Position numbers and translations under genes: made by a program | Source of the DNA: Candidatus Gastranaerophilales bacterium | GTDB taxonomy: Bacteria; Cyanobacteriota; Vampirovibrionia; Gastranaerophilales; Gastranaerophilaceae | DNA length: 64,000 bases | Reading direction: 5' to 3' | NCBI GenBank assembly: GCA_944323135.1 | Contig: CALURI010000002.1 | Span: 1-64,000 of the forward strand | Part shown: piece after piece, positions 16,310 through 25,600 of the stretch | How positions within the stretch are numbered: the first letter of the stretch is position 1 | Layout: each line of letters begins with the position of its first letter | The notes under the pieces: generated by a model | What the model was told of the DNA's origin: nothing | The model's database searches: none | The model's input: the letters and a program-made list of their open reading frames with translations, nothing else

Positions 16310-17086
16310 ATGGGATATGAAAATTTAGATAAATTAATAGAAACAGTACGTACACTTCGTTCTCCAAACGGTTGTGAATGGGATAGAGCACAAACTCACT
16401 TTTCTTTAAGACCAAACATGTTGGAGGAAGCTTATGAAGCAGTTGATGCAATGAATTCAGGCGATATGAAACATTTAAAAGAGGAACTTGGGGATGTACT
16501 CTTACAAGTTCTTTTACACTCGCAAATTGCAGATGATGAAGGGGAATTTAATCTGGATGATGTCGCAAAAGGATTAAATGAAAAACTTATTCACCGCCAT
16601 CCGCATGTGTTTGGGAATATTAAAGTACATTCAACCCAAGATATAATAGATAATTGGGATAAATTAAAAAAAGAAGAAAAACCACACAGAAAATCCGCAA
16701 TGGACGGAATTTCAAAATCTCAATCCGCCCTAATGAGTGCACAAAAAATCAGCAAAAGAGCTGTAAAACAAGGTTTTGAATGGCCTGATGAAAAATCTTT
16801 ATATGACTGCATATATTCAGAATTTGACGAATTTAAAGAAGCGGTTAAAGAAGGTAACTCCAAACATATTGAAGAAGAAATGGGAGATATTCTATTTGCG
16901 ATAGTAAACCTTGCTCGCTGGAACAAAATCGATGCAGAACAAGCTCTTTTGAATGCAAATAAAAAGTTTATGGCTAGGTTTAGGAAAATGGAAGAGTTAG
17001 CAGAAAAACCGTTAGAAGAATATAATTTCAGGGAATATGATATATTATGGAAGCGGGCAAAGGAATGCGTATCTCATAATTGTTAA
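16310..17086 (+). CDS. mazG: Nucleoside triphosphate pyrophosphohydrolase MazG
   Basis: Cytosolic house-cleaning enzyme hydrolysing (d)NTPs to monophosphates and pyrophosphate. 258 aa with two tandem all-alpha MazG domains: the first with LRSPNGCEWDRAQTH, EEAYEAV and EELGDVLLQVLLH (metal-binding Glu/Asp), the second with EFDEFKEAV and EEEMGDILFAIVNLAR. Length matches the bacterial two-domain form. Ribosome-binding site GAGGG. Apparently monocistronic. Confidence 0.95.
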   Translation: MGYENLDKLIETVRTLRSPNGCEWDRAQTHFSLRPNMLEEAYEAVDAMNSGDMKHLKEELGDVLLQVLLHSQIADDEGEFNLDDVAKGLNEKLIHRHPHVFGNIKVHSTQDIIDNWDKLKKEEKPHRKSAMDGISKSQSALMSAQKISKRAVKQGFEWPDEKSLYDCIYSEFDEFKEAVKEGNSKHIEEEMGDILFAIVNLARWNKIDAEQALLNANKKFMARFRKMEELAEKPLEEYNFREYDILWKRAKECVSHNC

Positions 17087-17173
17087 CAAATGTAAAGTAT
17101 CGTTACCCCAAAAAAGCAATTCCTAAATAAAAAAATCCTTTATATAAATATACAGGAAAGAGGATAAGATTTT

Positions 17174-17377
17174 ATGAAAGAACAGGAATTAAATACTTTA
17201 ATGTCTGTAGTTTCAGACCCAATTAATAATGTTTATAAGATTGAATCAAGAAAAGACTTGGAAGAAATTCAACGTATTATAAGAATTTTTGACATTTCTA
17301 AAAATCAACACAATAAACATGCAATGCTTTCTATTAAAAATCTTGCCACTTTAAGATTAGTTTTAAGCAACAATTAA
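17174..17377 (+). CDS. Small hypothetical protein, 67 aa
   Basis: Not recognised. A convincing ribosome-binding site (AGGAAAGAGG) precedes the ATG, and the composition is like neighbouring genes. It is a soluble, mostly helical protein with KDLEEIQRIIRIFDIS and no Cys. It is followed by the 17408-17437 terminator, supporting a real transcript. Confidence 0.55.
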   Translation: MKEQELNTLMSVVSDPINNVYKIESRKDLEEIQRIIRIFDISKNQHNKHAMLSIKNLATLRLVLSNN

Positions 17378-17407
17378 TAATTTTGCCTAATTAAACCATA
17401 AAATATA

Positions 17408-17437
17408 AAAAGCCCTGAATTTTTCAGGGCTTTGCTG
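17408..17437. terminator. Bidirectional terminator
   Basis: Hairpin AAAAGCCCTGAAttttTCAGGGCTTT between the 67-aa gene and prepilin D, which converge here. Confidence 0.8.
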
Positions 17438-17458
17438 TTTATAAAATTATTCAATAAA

Positions 17459-18175
17459 TTAATAAGTCATTTGCCAACCGTCTTCAATAATTTTTCCAAT
17501 TCCTATAGGCCAAGCATCAGAAGTATCTATTGTTGATGTATCAGTCCATTGGCTATCATATACAAGTCCCTGAGGAGAAACATCAATATAAAACATATCT
17601 CTACCCATAATATTAGGCCCTTGAACGCCGTTAACGTCGACTTCTACCGTCATTGCCATACCTGGGCTTGTACCGGTATTTTGGATTTTATCATTTTCAT
17701 CAACTTTTCCATCACCGTTCACGTCAATATCTGTTGGAGTTTCGGTATAAGGACCGGTATCAAAACAAGCTGAAGCACCGCTTGCAAGAGTAACCGTTAC
17801 AAAACATTCATTCGATATCATATGAGTCTTTTTAGTACCATCTAAAGATGAATAATATTCAGCGAAACAAGTACTATCATCTCCTGTATAATATTTCCCG
17901 CCGCAATCCTTAACTACTTTAAAGTAAGTTTTAACAAACGTATTTAAGGCATCTTTATTCCCTTTAATTTGAGATTCATTTAATGATACCAGATTATTAT
18001 CATTCATATACATTTGTACAGCTTGACTCAATTCGGTATAGACCTTGTGTAGTTGAGTTACATAAACTTTTCTTTGATGATTTTGCATCAGCGTCGGAAT
18101 TGTTAAAGCTGAAACAACCCCAATAATACCTAAAGTTACCAATACTTCAGCCAAAGTAAATGCGGTTTTTTTCAT
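17459..18175 (-). CDS. Prepilin-type protein D with an EF-hand-like loop
   Basis: Prepilin/pseudopilin of 238 aa. MKKTAFTLAEVLVTLGIIGVV gives the cleavage site, with Ala rather than Gly at -1, and the N-terminal helix; NHQRKVYVTQLHKVYTELSQA continues it. The body contains DIDVNGDGKVDENDK, which has the DxNxDGxVDxxD spacing of a Ca-binding EF-hand/dockerin loop, and several Cys (DCGGKYYTGDDSTCF, NECFV, ACFD). GRDMFYIDVSPQG resembles the conserved pre-C-terminal segment of this family, and DGWQMTY the tail. AGGAG precedes the ATG. Unlike A-C it has no G tract. Confidence 0.85.
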   Translation of the reverse strand: MKKTAFTLAEVLVTLGIIGVVSALTIPTLMQNHQRKVYVTQLHKVYTELSQAVQMYMNDNNLVSLNESQIKGNKDALNTFVKTYFKVVKDCGGKYYTGDDSTCFAEYYSSLDGTKKTHMISNECFVTVTLASGASACFDTGPYTETPTDIDVNGDGKVDENDKIQNTGTSPGMAMTVEVDVNGVQGPNIMGRDMFYIDVSPQGLVYDSQWTDTSTIDTSDAWPIGIGKIIEDGWQMTY

Positions 18176-18272
18176 AAAAAGAACGCTCCTATCCTTAATT
18201 TAAAACAATTTTATTATACCACAGAATTTATCTATTTTCAATATTAAAAATACTTTTTAATTGCACAAATTA

Positions 18273-18650
18273 TCAGGAAACAAATTTAACAATAGCATCC
18301 CCAAACAGAATAGCACCTATAATAATTGCAATTACAGATGCGAACATAACTGCACCTGCCGATATATCTTTTGCCATTCCGACCAATTTTGAATAACGAT
18401 TATGAAAAACAGCGTCAAGAGAAAATTCCACTGCAGAATTTACCATTTCAGATACAATTACAAATCCTATTGTCAAAAGCAATATACAAATTCGCTCTAC
18501 ACTAAAATCTAACGCAAACGCTAACATAAGAACAACAAAAGCAATACAAAAATGAACTCTTATATTTACTTCCGATTTTAATACAAGACGCATACCTTTT
18601 CGAGCATTTTTAAAGGTGTTTGAAAAACCTTGCTGTTTAAACTTTGTCAT
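18273..18650 (-). CDS. dgkA: Diacylglycerol / undecaprenol kinase
   Basis: Small integral membrane kinase of 125 aa with three transmembrane helices. The family motif SEMVNSAVEFSLDAV followed by AKDISAGAVMFASVIAI carries the catalytic Glu and metal-binding Asn/Asp. By family it phosphorylates diacylglycerol or undecaprenol, feeding lipid and wall carrier recycling. The start overlaps the ybeY stop by 4 bp, the end of a pgpH-ybeY-dgkA operon. Confidence 0.9.
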   Translation of the reverse strand: MTKFKQQGFSNTFKNARKGMRLVLKSEVNIRVHFCIAFVVLMLAFALDFSVERICILLLTIGFVIVSEMVNSAVEFSLDAVFHNRYSKLVGMAKDISAGAVMFASVIAIIIGAILFGDAIVKFVS

Positions 18651-19144
18651 ACCCCTATACTTTCCAACGCTTTATTTTGTAAATCTATAACAAAATTATA
18701 ATCTTCTTCAGTTTGATGGTCAAATCCTAATAAATGCAATATACCGTGACTAATTAAAAAAGACAACTCAAATTCTTTTGTAACCCCTTTTTTTTCAGCT
18801 TCTTCAATAACTTTATCAAGTGCAATAATTACCTCTCCTAGGTTAATCTCACCATCAAATATGAATTTTTCTTCACTATCCGCAAATATTGCAAAAGTAA
18901 TAATATCTGCCGGATAATCCTTATTACGGTATTCTCTATTAATTTCATGAGTTTTTATACTGTCACAATAAAGAAAATCAAATGAAATAACATTGTAATC
19001 AAACCCTTGAAGACAAGAGTTTTCATAAACTTCATCAATTGAAAGATAAAATTTCAGAATTTTTTTTGCAACATTTATAAAGGCTTTTTCATCAATATTC
19101 CAATCCTGAAAAATATTCTCACTAAAGATATTAAATTTAGTCAT
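18647..19144 (-). CDS. ybeY: Endoribonuclease YbeY (16S rRNA maturation)
   Basis: Zinc-dependent single-strand RNase acting in 16S rRNA 3' maturation and ribosome quality control. 165 aa; SHGILHLLGFDHQTEED provides the HxxxHxxxxxH zinc site and NREYRNKDYPADIITFA the substrate-groove Arg. Overlaps pgpH by 8 bp upstream and dgkA by 4 bp downstream; this order is a common bacterial arrangement. Confidence 0.95.
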   Translation of the reverse strand: MTKFNIFSENIFQDWNIDEKAFINVAKKILKFYLSIDEVYENSCLQGFDYNVISFDFLYCDSIKTHEINREYRNKDYPADIITFAIFADSEEKFIFDGEINLGEVIIALDKVIEEAEKKGVTKEFELSFLISHGILHLLGFDHQTEEDYNFVIDLQNKALESIGV

Positions 19145-21359
19145 TCTTTTCCTCTTTTGGATTTTTGGAATCTTGAGGCTCCTTTTCTCCTTCCAACTGT
19201 TTTATCTTATTTTCTAAATCTTCATCAAGAAGCTTCGCCGGCATATTTATCTTTTGTTTTTGTAATTCTTCTGCCAGATTTTCCTGATATTTAATCCTGT
19301 TATGCTGCATACCACGCAAAATACGTGAAAATGTTGATGCAATAGTTTTAATGTCTTTCAAAGTAAGCGGACTGTCTGAAAGTTGTCCGTCATTTAATCT
19401 TTCTACTATGATTTTATTTATCATAGCTTCAATTTCTTCAGGGGTAGGATTTTTCAAGGATCTAACAGCTGATTCTACAGCATCTGCAATCATCAAAATC
19501 GCTGTTTCTTTAGTATTTGGTTTCGGTCCGGCATACCTGAATTGTTCTTCTTTTACATTTTCAGCACCTTCTTCTTTAACAGCTTGATTATAAAAATAAC
19601 TTGCAAGCCCTTCCCCATGGTGTTGAATTATAAAATTTTGAATAACTTGAGGCAGATGATACTCTTTTGACTTCGCAATCTCTAATCCATCTTTAGGGTG
19701 TGCAGTAATTATCATCTTACTAATTCTCGGTGTAAATTTATTATGAGGATTTTCAATTAAAAAATAAGATTGGTTTTCAACAAAAAACAATGGGCGTTTT
19801 AATTTCCCTATATCGTGATATAATGCACCGACTCTTGCCAATATAGGATCAGCCCCGATTGCTTCAGCAGCAGCCTCACATAAATTTGATACCATCAAAC
19901 TATGATGATAAGTCCCAGGAGCATCCATTTGAAGTCTTTTTAACAATTTTTGATTGTGATCCCCCAGTTCAGCCAACCCGTAAGGAGTAATAATTTTAAA
20001 CATACTTTCCAGCAAAGGTAAAAGTCCTGATGCAATTATTGCACTAAATATTCCATTTAACAGAATAAATAAGCAGTTTTTAAAAATTAAAACGTTTTCA
20101 ACCTCAATAAGACATTTTTCCAAAACATAAATACTGAAAACAATTATTAAACCGGCAATCCCGATATTAAGTCCATTCTTAATTACATTAACTCTTTCAG
20201 CATATCTTATCTGCGACATAGAAACAGAAGACAAAATGCTTAAAAGCAAGAATGCTACAAGGAATTGAATATTATACTGATACCCTATTGTCATTACAGA
20301 CAATAAAATAACCGATGCTACAAAAGCAATTCTTGGTTTTGTAAAAATAACCATTAATATTAAAAAAGCAGGTATAGGAATCACATAAGGTGAAAAACCT
20401 ATCGGCAAAACCACACCTATAAAAGCTACTAAAATTGATAAAAAAGCTGAAACAGCCATATATCTCGGTTCTAAATAATCCTTTTCAAAAAATTTCATAT
20501 AATAAAGGAATAAGAAAGTTCCTATAAATACTATTACATAAATTGCGGCAAGCCCTGGCCAATTAAGTTCATATACATTATAACCAGCCTGACGTAAAGC
20601 ATCTCTTTTCAATCTGGTAACAGGTTCACCTTCAAACAAAATTTTATCACCCTTTTGAAAAACAACTTCATAAGGTCTTACAGAATTTTGAGCATTTTTT
20701 CTTGCTATTTCAGTTGCAAATTCATCAACCACAAGATTTGGCACAATGACCTGCTCTAAGACAGCCTTTATAACAGATACTTGACGTTTGGAAACATTTG
20801 ATACCAGATTATTTAATATAATACTGTCGATATTGTCTTTTTCATAATCTTTTTCAGTAATACCTTGACGTAAAATATTAGAAAGAGTCAGGTTAGCTTT
20901 ATCAAAAACTTCATGAAGACTGTTATCATCAGCTTTTAACAAAAAATTAATTATAAAATTTCTTTTTGAATTATCAGATAAATCAAATAATATACCGATT
21001 TCTTCAATCTTAACAGAATCAGGAACATCTTTCTTTCTTATTTGCATAATTGAAGTCTGCAAAGTTTGTAAATTTGTTTTGATAAATTCGTCTTCTGCAG
21101 GCGCCATAACCGGTTCAACTTTTTGGGCAACTTCTTTTCTATGCTGTTCAGTACGTTTAACATCTTCTACAGTTAAAGTTTTTTGAGCAATGATATCACG
21201 TTTACTTATACCATTTTCGATAATATTTTGGAAAAAGAAATTTTGAGATGCTATAACTGCAGTCATCAAAACAGTGAAACCTATAAAAGAAATAACTTTT
21301 ACAGATTGTGCTGAAGTAATAAAATCTCTCAGCTTAGAAACAAATTCAAATTTTGCCAT
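19137..21359 (-). CDS. pgpH: 7TM-HD phosphodiesterase, PgpH type (c-di-AMP hydrolase)
   Basis: 740 aa. An N-terminal membrane helix and extracytoplasmic 7TMR-HDED domain (about residues 30-270) are followed by seven or more transmembrane helices and a cytosolic HD domain: APGTYHHSLMVSNL, ALYHDIGKLKRP and IITAHPKDG carry the metal-binding His/Asp. The C-terminus is charged coiled coil. The family hydrolyses c-di-AMP in Listeria and others. A diadenylate cyclase gene (27841-28740) in the same window supports that role here. First gene of the pgpH-ybeY-dgkA operon. Confidence 0.9.
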   Translation of the reverse strand: MAKFEFVSKLRDFITSAQSVKVISFIGFTVLMTAVIASQNFFFQNIIENGISKRDIIAQKTLTVEDVKRTEQHRKEVAQKVEPVMAPAEDEFIKTNLQTLQTSIMQIRKKDVPDSVKIEEIGILFDLSDNSKRNFIINFLLKADDNSLHEVFDKANLTLSNILRQGITEKDYEKDNIDSIILNNLVSNVSKRQVSVIKAVLEQVIVPNLVVDEFATEIARKNAQNSVRPYEVVFQKGDKILFEGEPVTRLKRDALRQAGYNVYELNWPGLAAIYVIVFIGTFLFLYYMKFFEKDYLEPRYMAVSAFLSILVAFIGVVLPIGFSPYVIPIPAFLILMVIFTKPRIAFVASVILLSVMTIGYQYNIQFLVAFLLLSILSSVSMSQIRYAERVNVIKNGLNIGIAGLIIVFSIYVLEKCLIEVENVLIFKNCLFILLNGIFSAIIASGLLPLLESMFKIITPYGLAELGDHNQKLLKRLQMDAPGTYHHSLMVSNLCEAAAEAIGADPILARVGALYHDIGKLKRPLFFVENQSYFLIENPHNKFTPRISKMIITAHPKDGLEIAKSKEYHLPQVIQNFIIQHHGEGLASYFYNQAVKEEGAENVKEEQFRYAGPKPNTKETAILMIADAVESAVRSLKNPTPEEIEAMINKIIVERLNDGQLSDSPLTLKDIKTIASTFSRILRGMQHNRIKYQENLAEELQKQKINMPAKLLDEDLENKIKQLEGEKEPQDSKNPKEEKND

Positions 21360-21409
21360 ATATTATAAATTTCCTATTTTTAATTAATCTTTTTATATAT
21401 TATAACTTC

Positions 21410-22354
21410 CTAATTTTTTTTCAAGTCTTGACGTTTTAGCCGAGTTTGGATATCTTCCAATAATTTACGATTAACAGACAACAGTTCAGATAAAACTGCT
21501 ATTACTGCTATTTGTACACCAACTATAATCAATATTGCAGATAATATCAAAGATTGTATATGACCTGCTCCGCTTTCAAAAATATAAAACCACAAAAATC
21601 TTAATCCAATTAACACTCCAAAAGTAAAAAATACCCCTGCAAGGATAGAAAAAAATCTAAACGGACGATAAATAATAAACATTCTTATCATCGTAAACAT
21701 AGATTTTCTCACATAATCAAAAATATTTTTAACAAGTCTTGATTCTCTTAACTCCGGATTAACATTAACTGGAACACAAACGAGATTTAAGCCTTTAGCT
21801 TTTGCCTGAATAATTGTATCCAAAGTATATGTGTAATTATCAAATACATTAAGCTGCATTGCAGCATTCCGAGAGAAAGCTCTAAAACCGCTTGGGGCAT
21901 CTTGGACATTTGTAGAACTTATAAGTCTCATTACAAATGAACCTGATTTTTGTAAAAATTTCTTCAATAGAGAAAAATGCTCAATCTTAGAAACTGGACG
22001 TGAACCGATTACAATATCAGCATCTTTAGCCAGAATAGGTTTAACAAGCTTTTCAATATCATCAGCACAATATTGATTATCTGCATCAGTATTAACTATA
22101 ATATCCGCTCCTGCTGACAAAGCATTATTTATGCCTGCAATAAAAGCTTTTGCCAAACCACAGTTATGCGGCATGCTGACAATATGCTGAACTCCCAATT
22201 CCTTTGCTACATCAACAGTTCTATCAGTTGATCCGTCATCAATAATTAAAACTTCAATTTCATCTATACCTTCGATTTTCTTTGGTAAAGCTTTTAACGT
22301 AACAGGCAAAGAATTTTCTTCATTATAACAGGGAATTTGGATTACAAGTTTCAT
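21410..22354 (-). CDS. Family 2 glycosyltransferase, DPM1/GtrB-like, membrane-anchored
   Basis: 314 aa. The catalytic domain shows IPCYNEENSLPVTL, VLIIDDGSTDRTVDVA (nucleotide-binding Asp), NTDADNQY (DxD-like metal site) and DAPSGFRAFSR, as in polyprenyl-phosphate sugar transferases. Residues 230-290 form two membrane helices and the tail is basic. It would transfer a sugar to undecaprenyl phosphate at the inner membrane. The divergently transcribed GT39-like gene at 22418 could be the partner enzyme that uses the lipid-linked sugar. Confidence 0.88.
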   Translation of the reverse strand: MKLVIQIPCYNEENSLPVTLKALPKKIEGIDEIEVLIIDDGSTDRTVDVAKELGVQHIVSMPHNCGLAKAFIAGINNALSAGADIIVNTDADNQYCADDIEKLVKPILAKDADIVIGSRPVSKIEHFSLLKKFLQKSGSFVMRLISSTNVQDAPSGFRAFSRNAAMQLNVFDNYTYTLDTIIQAKAKGLNLVCVPVNVNPELRESRLVKNIFDYVRKSMFTMIRMFIIYRPFRFFSILAGVFFTFGVLIGLRFLWFYIFESGAGHIQSLILSAILIIVGVQIAVIAVLSELLSVNRKLLEDIQTRLKRQDLKKN

Positions 22355-22417
22355 AAAACAATGACCTCTTTGAAATTTTTCTTTTTATTATATAATTAAA
22401 GAGGGATTTTGACAATC

Positions 22418-24049
22418 GTGAAAAAATTTGTCTCAATAAGCATAATAGTTATTCTAGGGTTAGTTTTAAGACTTATATTTATTAATAAGCCTGACGGTTT
22501 GTGGAATGATGAATATGTCAGTTGGATGATTGCAGCAACACCTTTTGGGAATAATTTTATCCAAGCTGTAAAATCCCAATGTCACATGCCTTTTTATTAC
22601 CTTTATTTAAAATTTTTCATGACAATTTTCGGACAAAGTGACTTGTTATTAAGACTTACCTCTGTATTTGCAGGCATACTTTCCATAATTGCGATGTATT
22701 TTACGGGTAAAGAAAAAGATGAAAAAACTGGCCTATATTGTGCTGGCTTTACTGCAATAAGTTCATTTTTAATTTATTATTCTCAAGAAGTTAGACTTTA
22801 TCAAATTCTGTTTTTATTTTCAGTATTAAGTCTTTTATATACAATAAAGTGCATAAAAAAACCTAATAAATTAAATTTTTCTTTATTTGCCTTATTTAAT
22901 TTTTTAATACTCTTTACTCATACAATTGGATTCGTTTTTGTATTTTTTAACCTAATATTTTTAAGTATTAACTTATATAAACAATTTAAAAAATTAATAA
23001 TAGCCGTCTGGATTTCAATATTTACAGGCGGTATTATTTTAATTCCGTTAACTTTTACAATATTTACAGGTAAAGCATTTGTACAATGGTGGGGCAATTT
23101 CTCTCTTGTAAAAATAGCATTTTTATTTTCTGATTATTTTTCCCCTATCCTAACAAATTTAACAAACTCTCCTGATAACTTCTTCTATGCTCCAAAACTT
23201 GCATTCTTTATGATTCTTCCAACATTAATCGCTGTATTTTTTATTTGCAAATCTCTTATAAAAAATAAATTTAATACCGGTCTTTTTCTAATTTGTACGG
23301 CAACCGTTCTTGTGTTAACTGCAGCTGCTTTATTGGGAAAACTTGTATTTATTACAAAATACTCAATTGAAATATATCCGATACTTATATATCTTACATG
23401 CTGCGGAATTGAAACTTTAAATAACACAAAAATCAAAAATACTTTAATAATTTTATATTCAGCCATCAGCATAGGATATATTTTATTTGCTCCATACTCC
23501 GCACCAAAAATGCATCGAGCTGAAGGTCATAAAATTCCTGCCGATATTTTAAACCAATTTAACTTGCAAAAAGATGATATAATTTTACTGGAATATTATC
23601 CGGAAAGCAGATTTTACAAATACTTTGATTTTTCAAATTATCGAACAATAGATATAAATAAAGGGAACTTCGGACAATACCTGAAAAAAGATACAACCCA
23701 CCTTCAATCTTATCTCAACGGGAAAGAAATATATCGTGAAATATTTAAGTCAGACAATAATATAAATTTTGAAAGTATTATAAAAAAAGATATTATTGAC
23801 AATCTTCAACAAGGACAAAGTGTTGTATTGATTATTTTAAACAGTGTTGCATTTTATTCACCGGATCAAATGCAAGAAATAGCAGGAAACGACAAATTAT
23901 ATAATGAAACGCCATTACTTTTTATGGTATTTTCATACGTAAAATATAAAACTTTTACAGAGCTTTCAAAAAGCTTAACCGTAACGAATTTAGCCAAGAA
24001 AGGGAATTGGATTTTGGTAAAATTCACAAAACTTAACAATGACACATAA
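22418..24049 (+). CDS. GT39/PMT-like polytopic glycosyltransferase
   Basis: About 543 aa with ten or so transmembrane helices in the first 390 residues and a periplasmic C-terminal domain. The first loop has LWNDEYVSWM, matching the acidic catalytic loop of GT-C (ArnT/PMT) enzymes, and SQEVRLYQILFLFSVLSLLY is also family-typical. By family it transfers a sugar from a polyprenyl phosphate donor on the outer face of the inner membrane. GAGGG lies 12 nt before GTG 22418 and 3 nt before TTG 22409, so the exact start is uncertain. Divergent from the DPM1-like gene. Confidence 0.85.
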   Translation: MKKFVSISIIVILGLVLRLIFINKPDGLWNDEYVSWMIAATPFGNNFIQAVKSQCHMPFYYLYLKFFMTIFGQSDLLLRLTSVFAGILSIIAMYFTGKEKDEKTGLYCAGFTAISSFLIYYSQEVRLYQILFLFSVLSLLYTIKCIKKPNKLNFSLFALFNFLILFTHTIGFVFVFFNLIFLSINLYKQFKKLIIAVWISIFTGGIILIPLTFTIFTGKAFVQWWGNFSLVKIAFLFSDYFSPILTNLTNSPDNFFYAPKLAFFMILPTLIAVFFICKSLIKNKFNTGLFLICTATVLVLTAAALLGKLVFITKYSIEIYPILIYLTCCGIETLNNTKIKNTLIILYSAISIGYILFAPYSAPKMHRAEGHKIPADILNQFNLQKDDIILLEYYPESRFYKYFDFSNYRTIDINKGNFGQYLKKDTTHLQSYLNGKEIYREIFKSDNNINFESIIKKDIIDNLQQGQSVVLIILNSVAFYSPDQMQEIAGNDKLYNETPLLFMVFSYVKYKTFTELSKSLTVTNLAKKGNWILVKFTKLNNDT

Positions 24050-24118
24050 AAATAGCAATTTTTTATGTGTTTAAACCTCTATATATATGGAAGGTTTCAT
24101 CGTAGTAGGAAGAAAAAT

Positions 24119-25600
24119 ATGAAAATAGATAAAGTTAATTCTGATTTTATTAACAATGCATATTTGAGCAAACAAGATGATAAAACCGTAGCAAAAAAAC
24201 TTGGTTTTACCGGTAATACACCACAAGCAGTTCTAGAAAAAGCAATAAACAAAAAAAATACCCCTATTTTAAGAGGGATTAACAGATTAAGAAATAATAT
24301 CGGAGAGCTTCAAGATATATGTATTAATGCTACAGGTACAGGTTTATTAGCACCTATATTTATTAAATATAATCCTCTCTCGAAAACAGATGAAGATACA
24401 AGAACATATTCAGCTTGGCGTCAACCTGTATCTGCCGGGCTTGCAATACTTACACAAGGGTTAATCACAATCCCGGTTGTTCAAGTTATTAAAAACATGG
24501 CAAATAACGGATACCTAAATGAAGAATGCAACCTTACACCATTTAGGGATAAAACATACATTGAAAAATTGATAAAAAAAAGACACCCGAATTTAAATAA
24601 AAAACAATTAGAAAAATATGTTTCAGAATATTTAAAAAGTAATAACGGGGATTTACAATCAACTATCGCTTCTTTAAAACAAGATAACACAGTTTATTAT
24701 ACATTCAGAAAAATATTAAAAGGCAAAACAAACAACGAAGATCACCAATTATCAAAAAGAGTAAAAATGGATCCTCAAAAATACGCAAACCTTTTAAATA
24801 GAACTGTTGACGATATGATTAAAAGTGAACAAGTCCAACTTGATAGATGCGAAAAAGAAAAATATACAAAAAGGCTTGCGCAAAGTGAATATTACAGAAC
24901 TAACAGTACAGAAGCTTTAGATTTGTTAAATGATATGAAACAAAAAATCAACAGTACTGAAAATATTACCGAAATAAAAAAACAATTAAAAGCAAAATTT
25001 AAAAATCTGAAATCCAATAAAGCAAACCCACATCTTTTAAGTATGATTGAAGAGACAATAGCTCTGGCATCAGCAGGCAAAAGCGATATGCTGGAAAAAG
25101 TTAATAAAATGGAAGTTCATGTTCATAAACACATGAACAAAACTCCGGAAGAAGTAGTAGCAGCAGTAAAAGCAAGCCTTAAAGAGCGAATAGATGCACA
25201 CAGAGGTGTCATCGAGTTTTTAAATAAAGTTAAAGATGCTATAAAAGATGGAAAAACTGTTTCTCAAATAGAAGAAATGTTTACAAAAGAAGTTGAAGAT
25301 TACCATCAAAAAGCAGTAAGATTAAATTTCAAAAATAAAGAATCCAGACTTAAAGATAAAAAATTCTCGCACGAAGTTGCCAATAAATTAAAAACATTAA
25401 CTCAAAAGCATATAGATGGTGTAAAAAGAATTTCAACACTGGTTGCAGCATTAGCAGTATTGCCTGTCAGCTGTTATCTTTTAAACTGGATATATCCAAG
25501 ATTTATGGATGCAGTATTCCCTAATTTATCAAGCAAAAAACACAATAATGAATCCAAAGAATTGGTTGACAATGCGACCAAGAATAGTGAGGTGAAATAA
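24119..25600 (+). CDS. Hypothetical membrane-associated protein, 493 aa
   Basis: Not recognised. ATG 24119 follows GGAAGAA and is preferred to an upstream TTG/ATG-poor extension from 24065. Near the N-terminus is KLGFTGNTPQ (aromatic-x-Gly motif shared with other hypotheticals), then a hydrophobic hairpin about residues 100-135, a long charged helical middle (residues 150-430) and a second hydrophobic segment VAALAVLPVSCYLLNWIYP near residue 455. This implies a membrane-anchored coiled-coil protein. Its stop overlaps the next ATG by one base (TAATG), so the pair is co-translated. Confidence 0.65.
   Translation: MKIDKVNSDFINNAYLSKQDDKTVAKKLGFTGNTPQAVLEKAINKKNTPILRGINRLRNNIGELQDICINATGTGLLAPIFIKYNPLSKTDEDTRTYSAWRQPVSAGLAILTQGLITIPVVQVIKNMANNGYLNEECNLTPFRDKTYIEKLIKKRHPNLNKKQLEKYVSEYLKSNNGDLQSTIASLKQDNTVYYTFRKILKGKTNNEDHQLSKRVKMDPQKYANLLNRTVDDMIKSEQVQLDRCEKEKYTKRLAQSEYYRTNSTEALDLLNDMKQKINSTENITEIKKQLKAKFKNLKSNKANPHLLSMIEETIALASAGKSDMLEKVNKMEVHVHKHMNKTPEEVVAAVKASLKERIDAHRGVIEFLNKVKDAIKDGKTVSQIEEMFTKEVEDYHQKAVRLNFKNKESRLKDKKFSHEVANKLKTLTQKHIDGVKRISTLVAALAVLPVSCYLLNWIYPRFMDAVFPNLSSKKHNNESKELVDNATKNSEVK

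Noticed and set aside
24042-24070. Inverted repeat ACACATAAAAA / TTTTTATGTGT after the GT39-like gene as terminator
   Set aside because: No T-run after the stem and it overlaps the stop codon region; possible but not supported enough to list.
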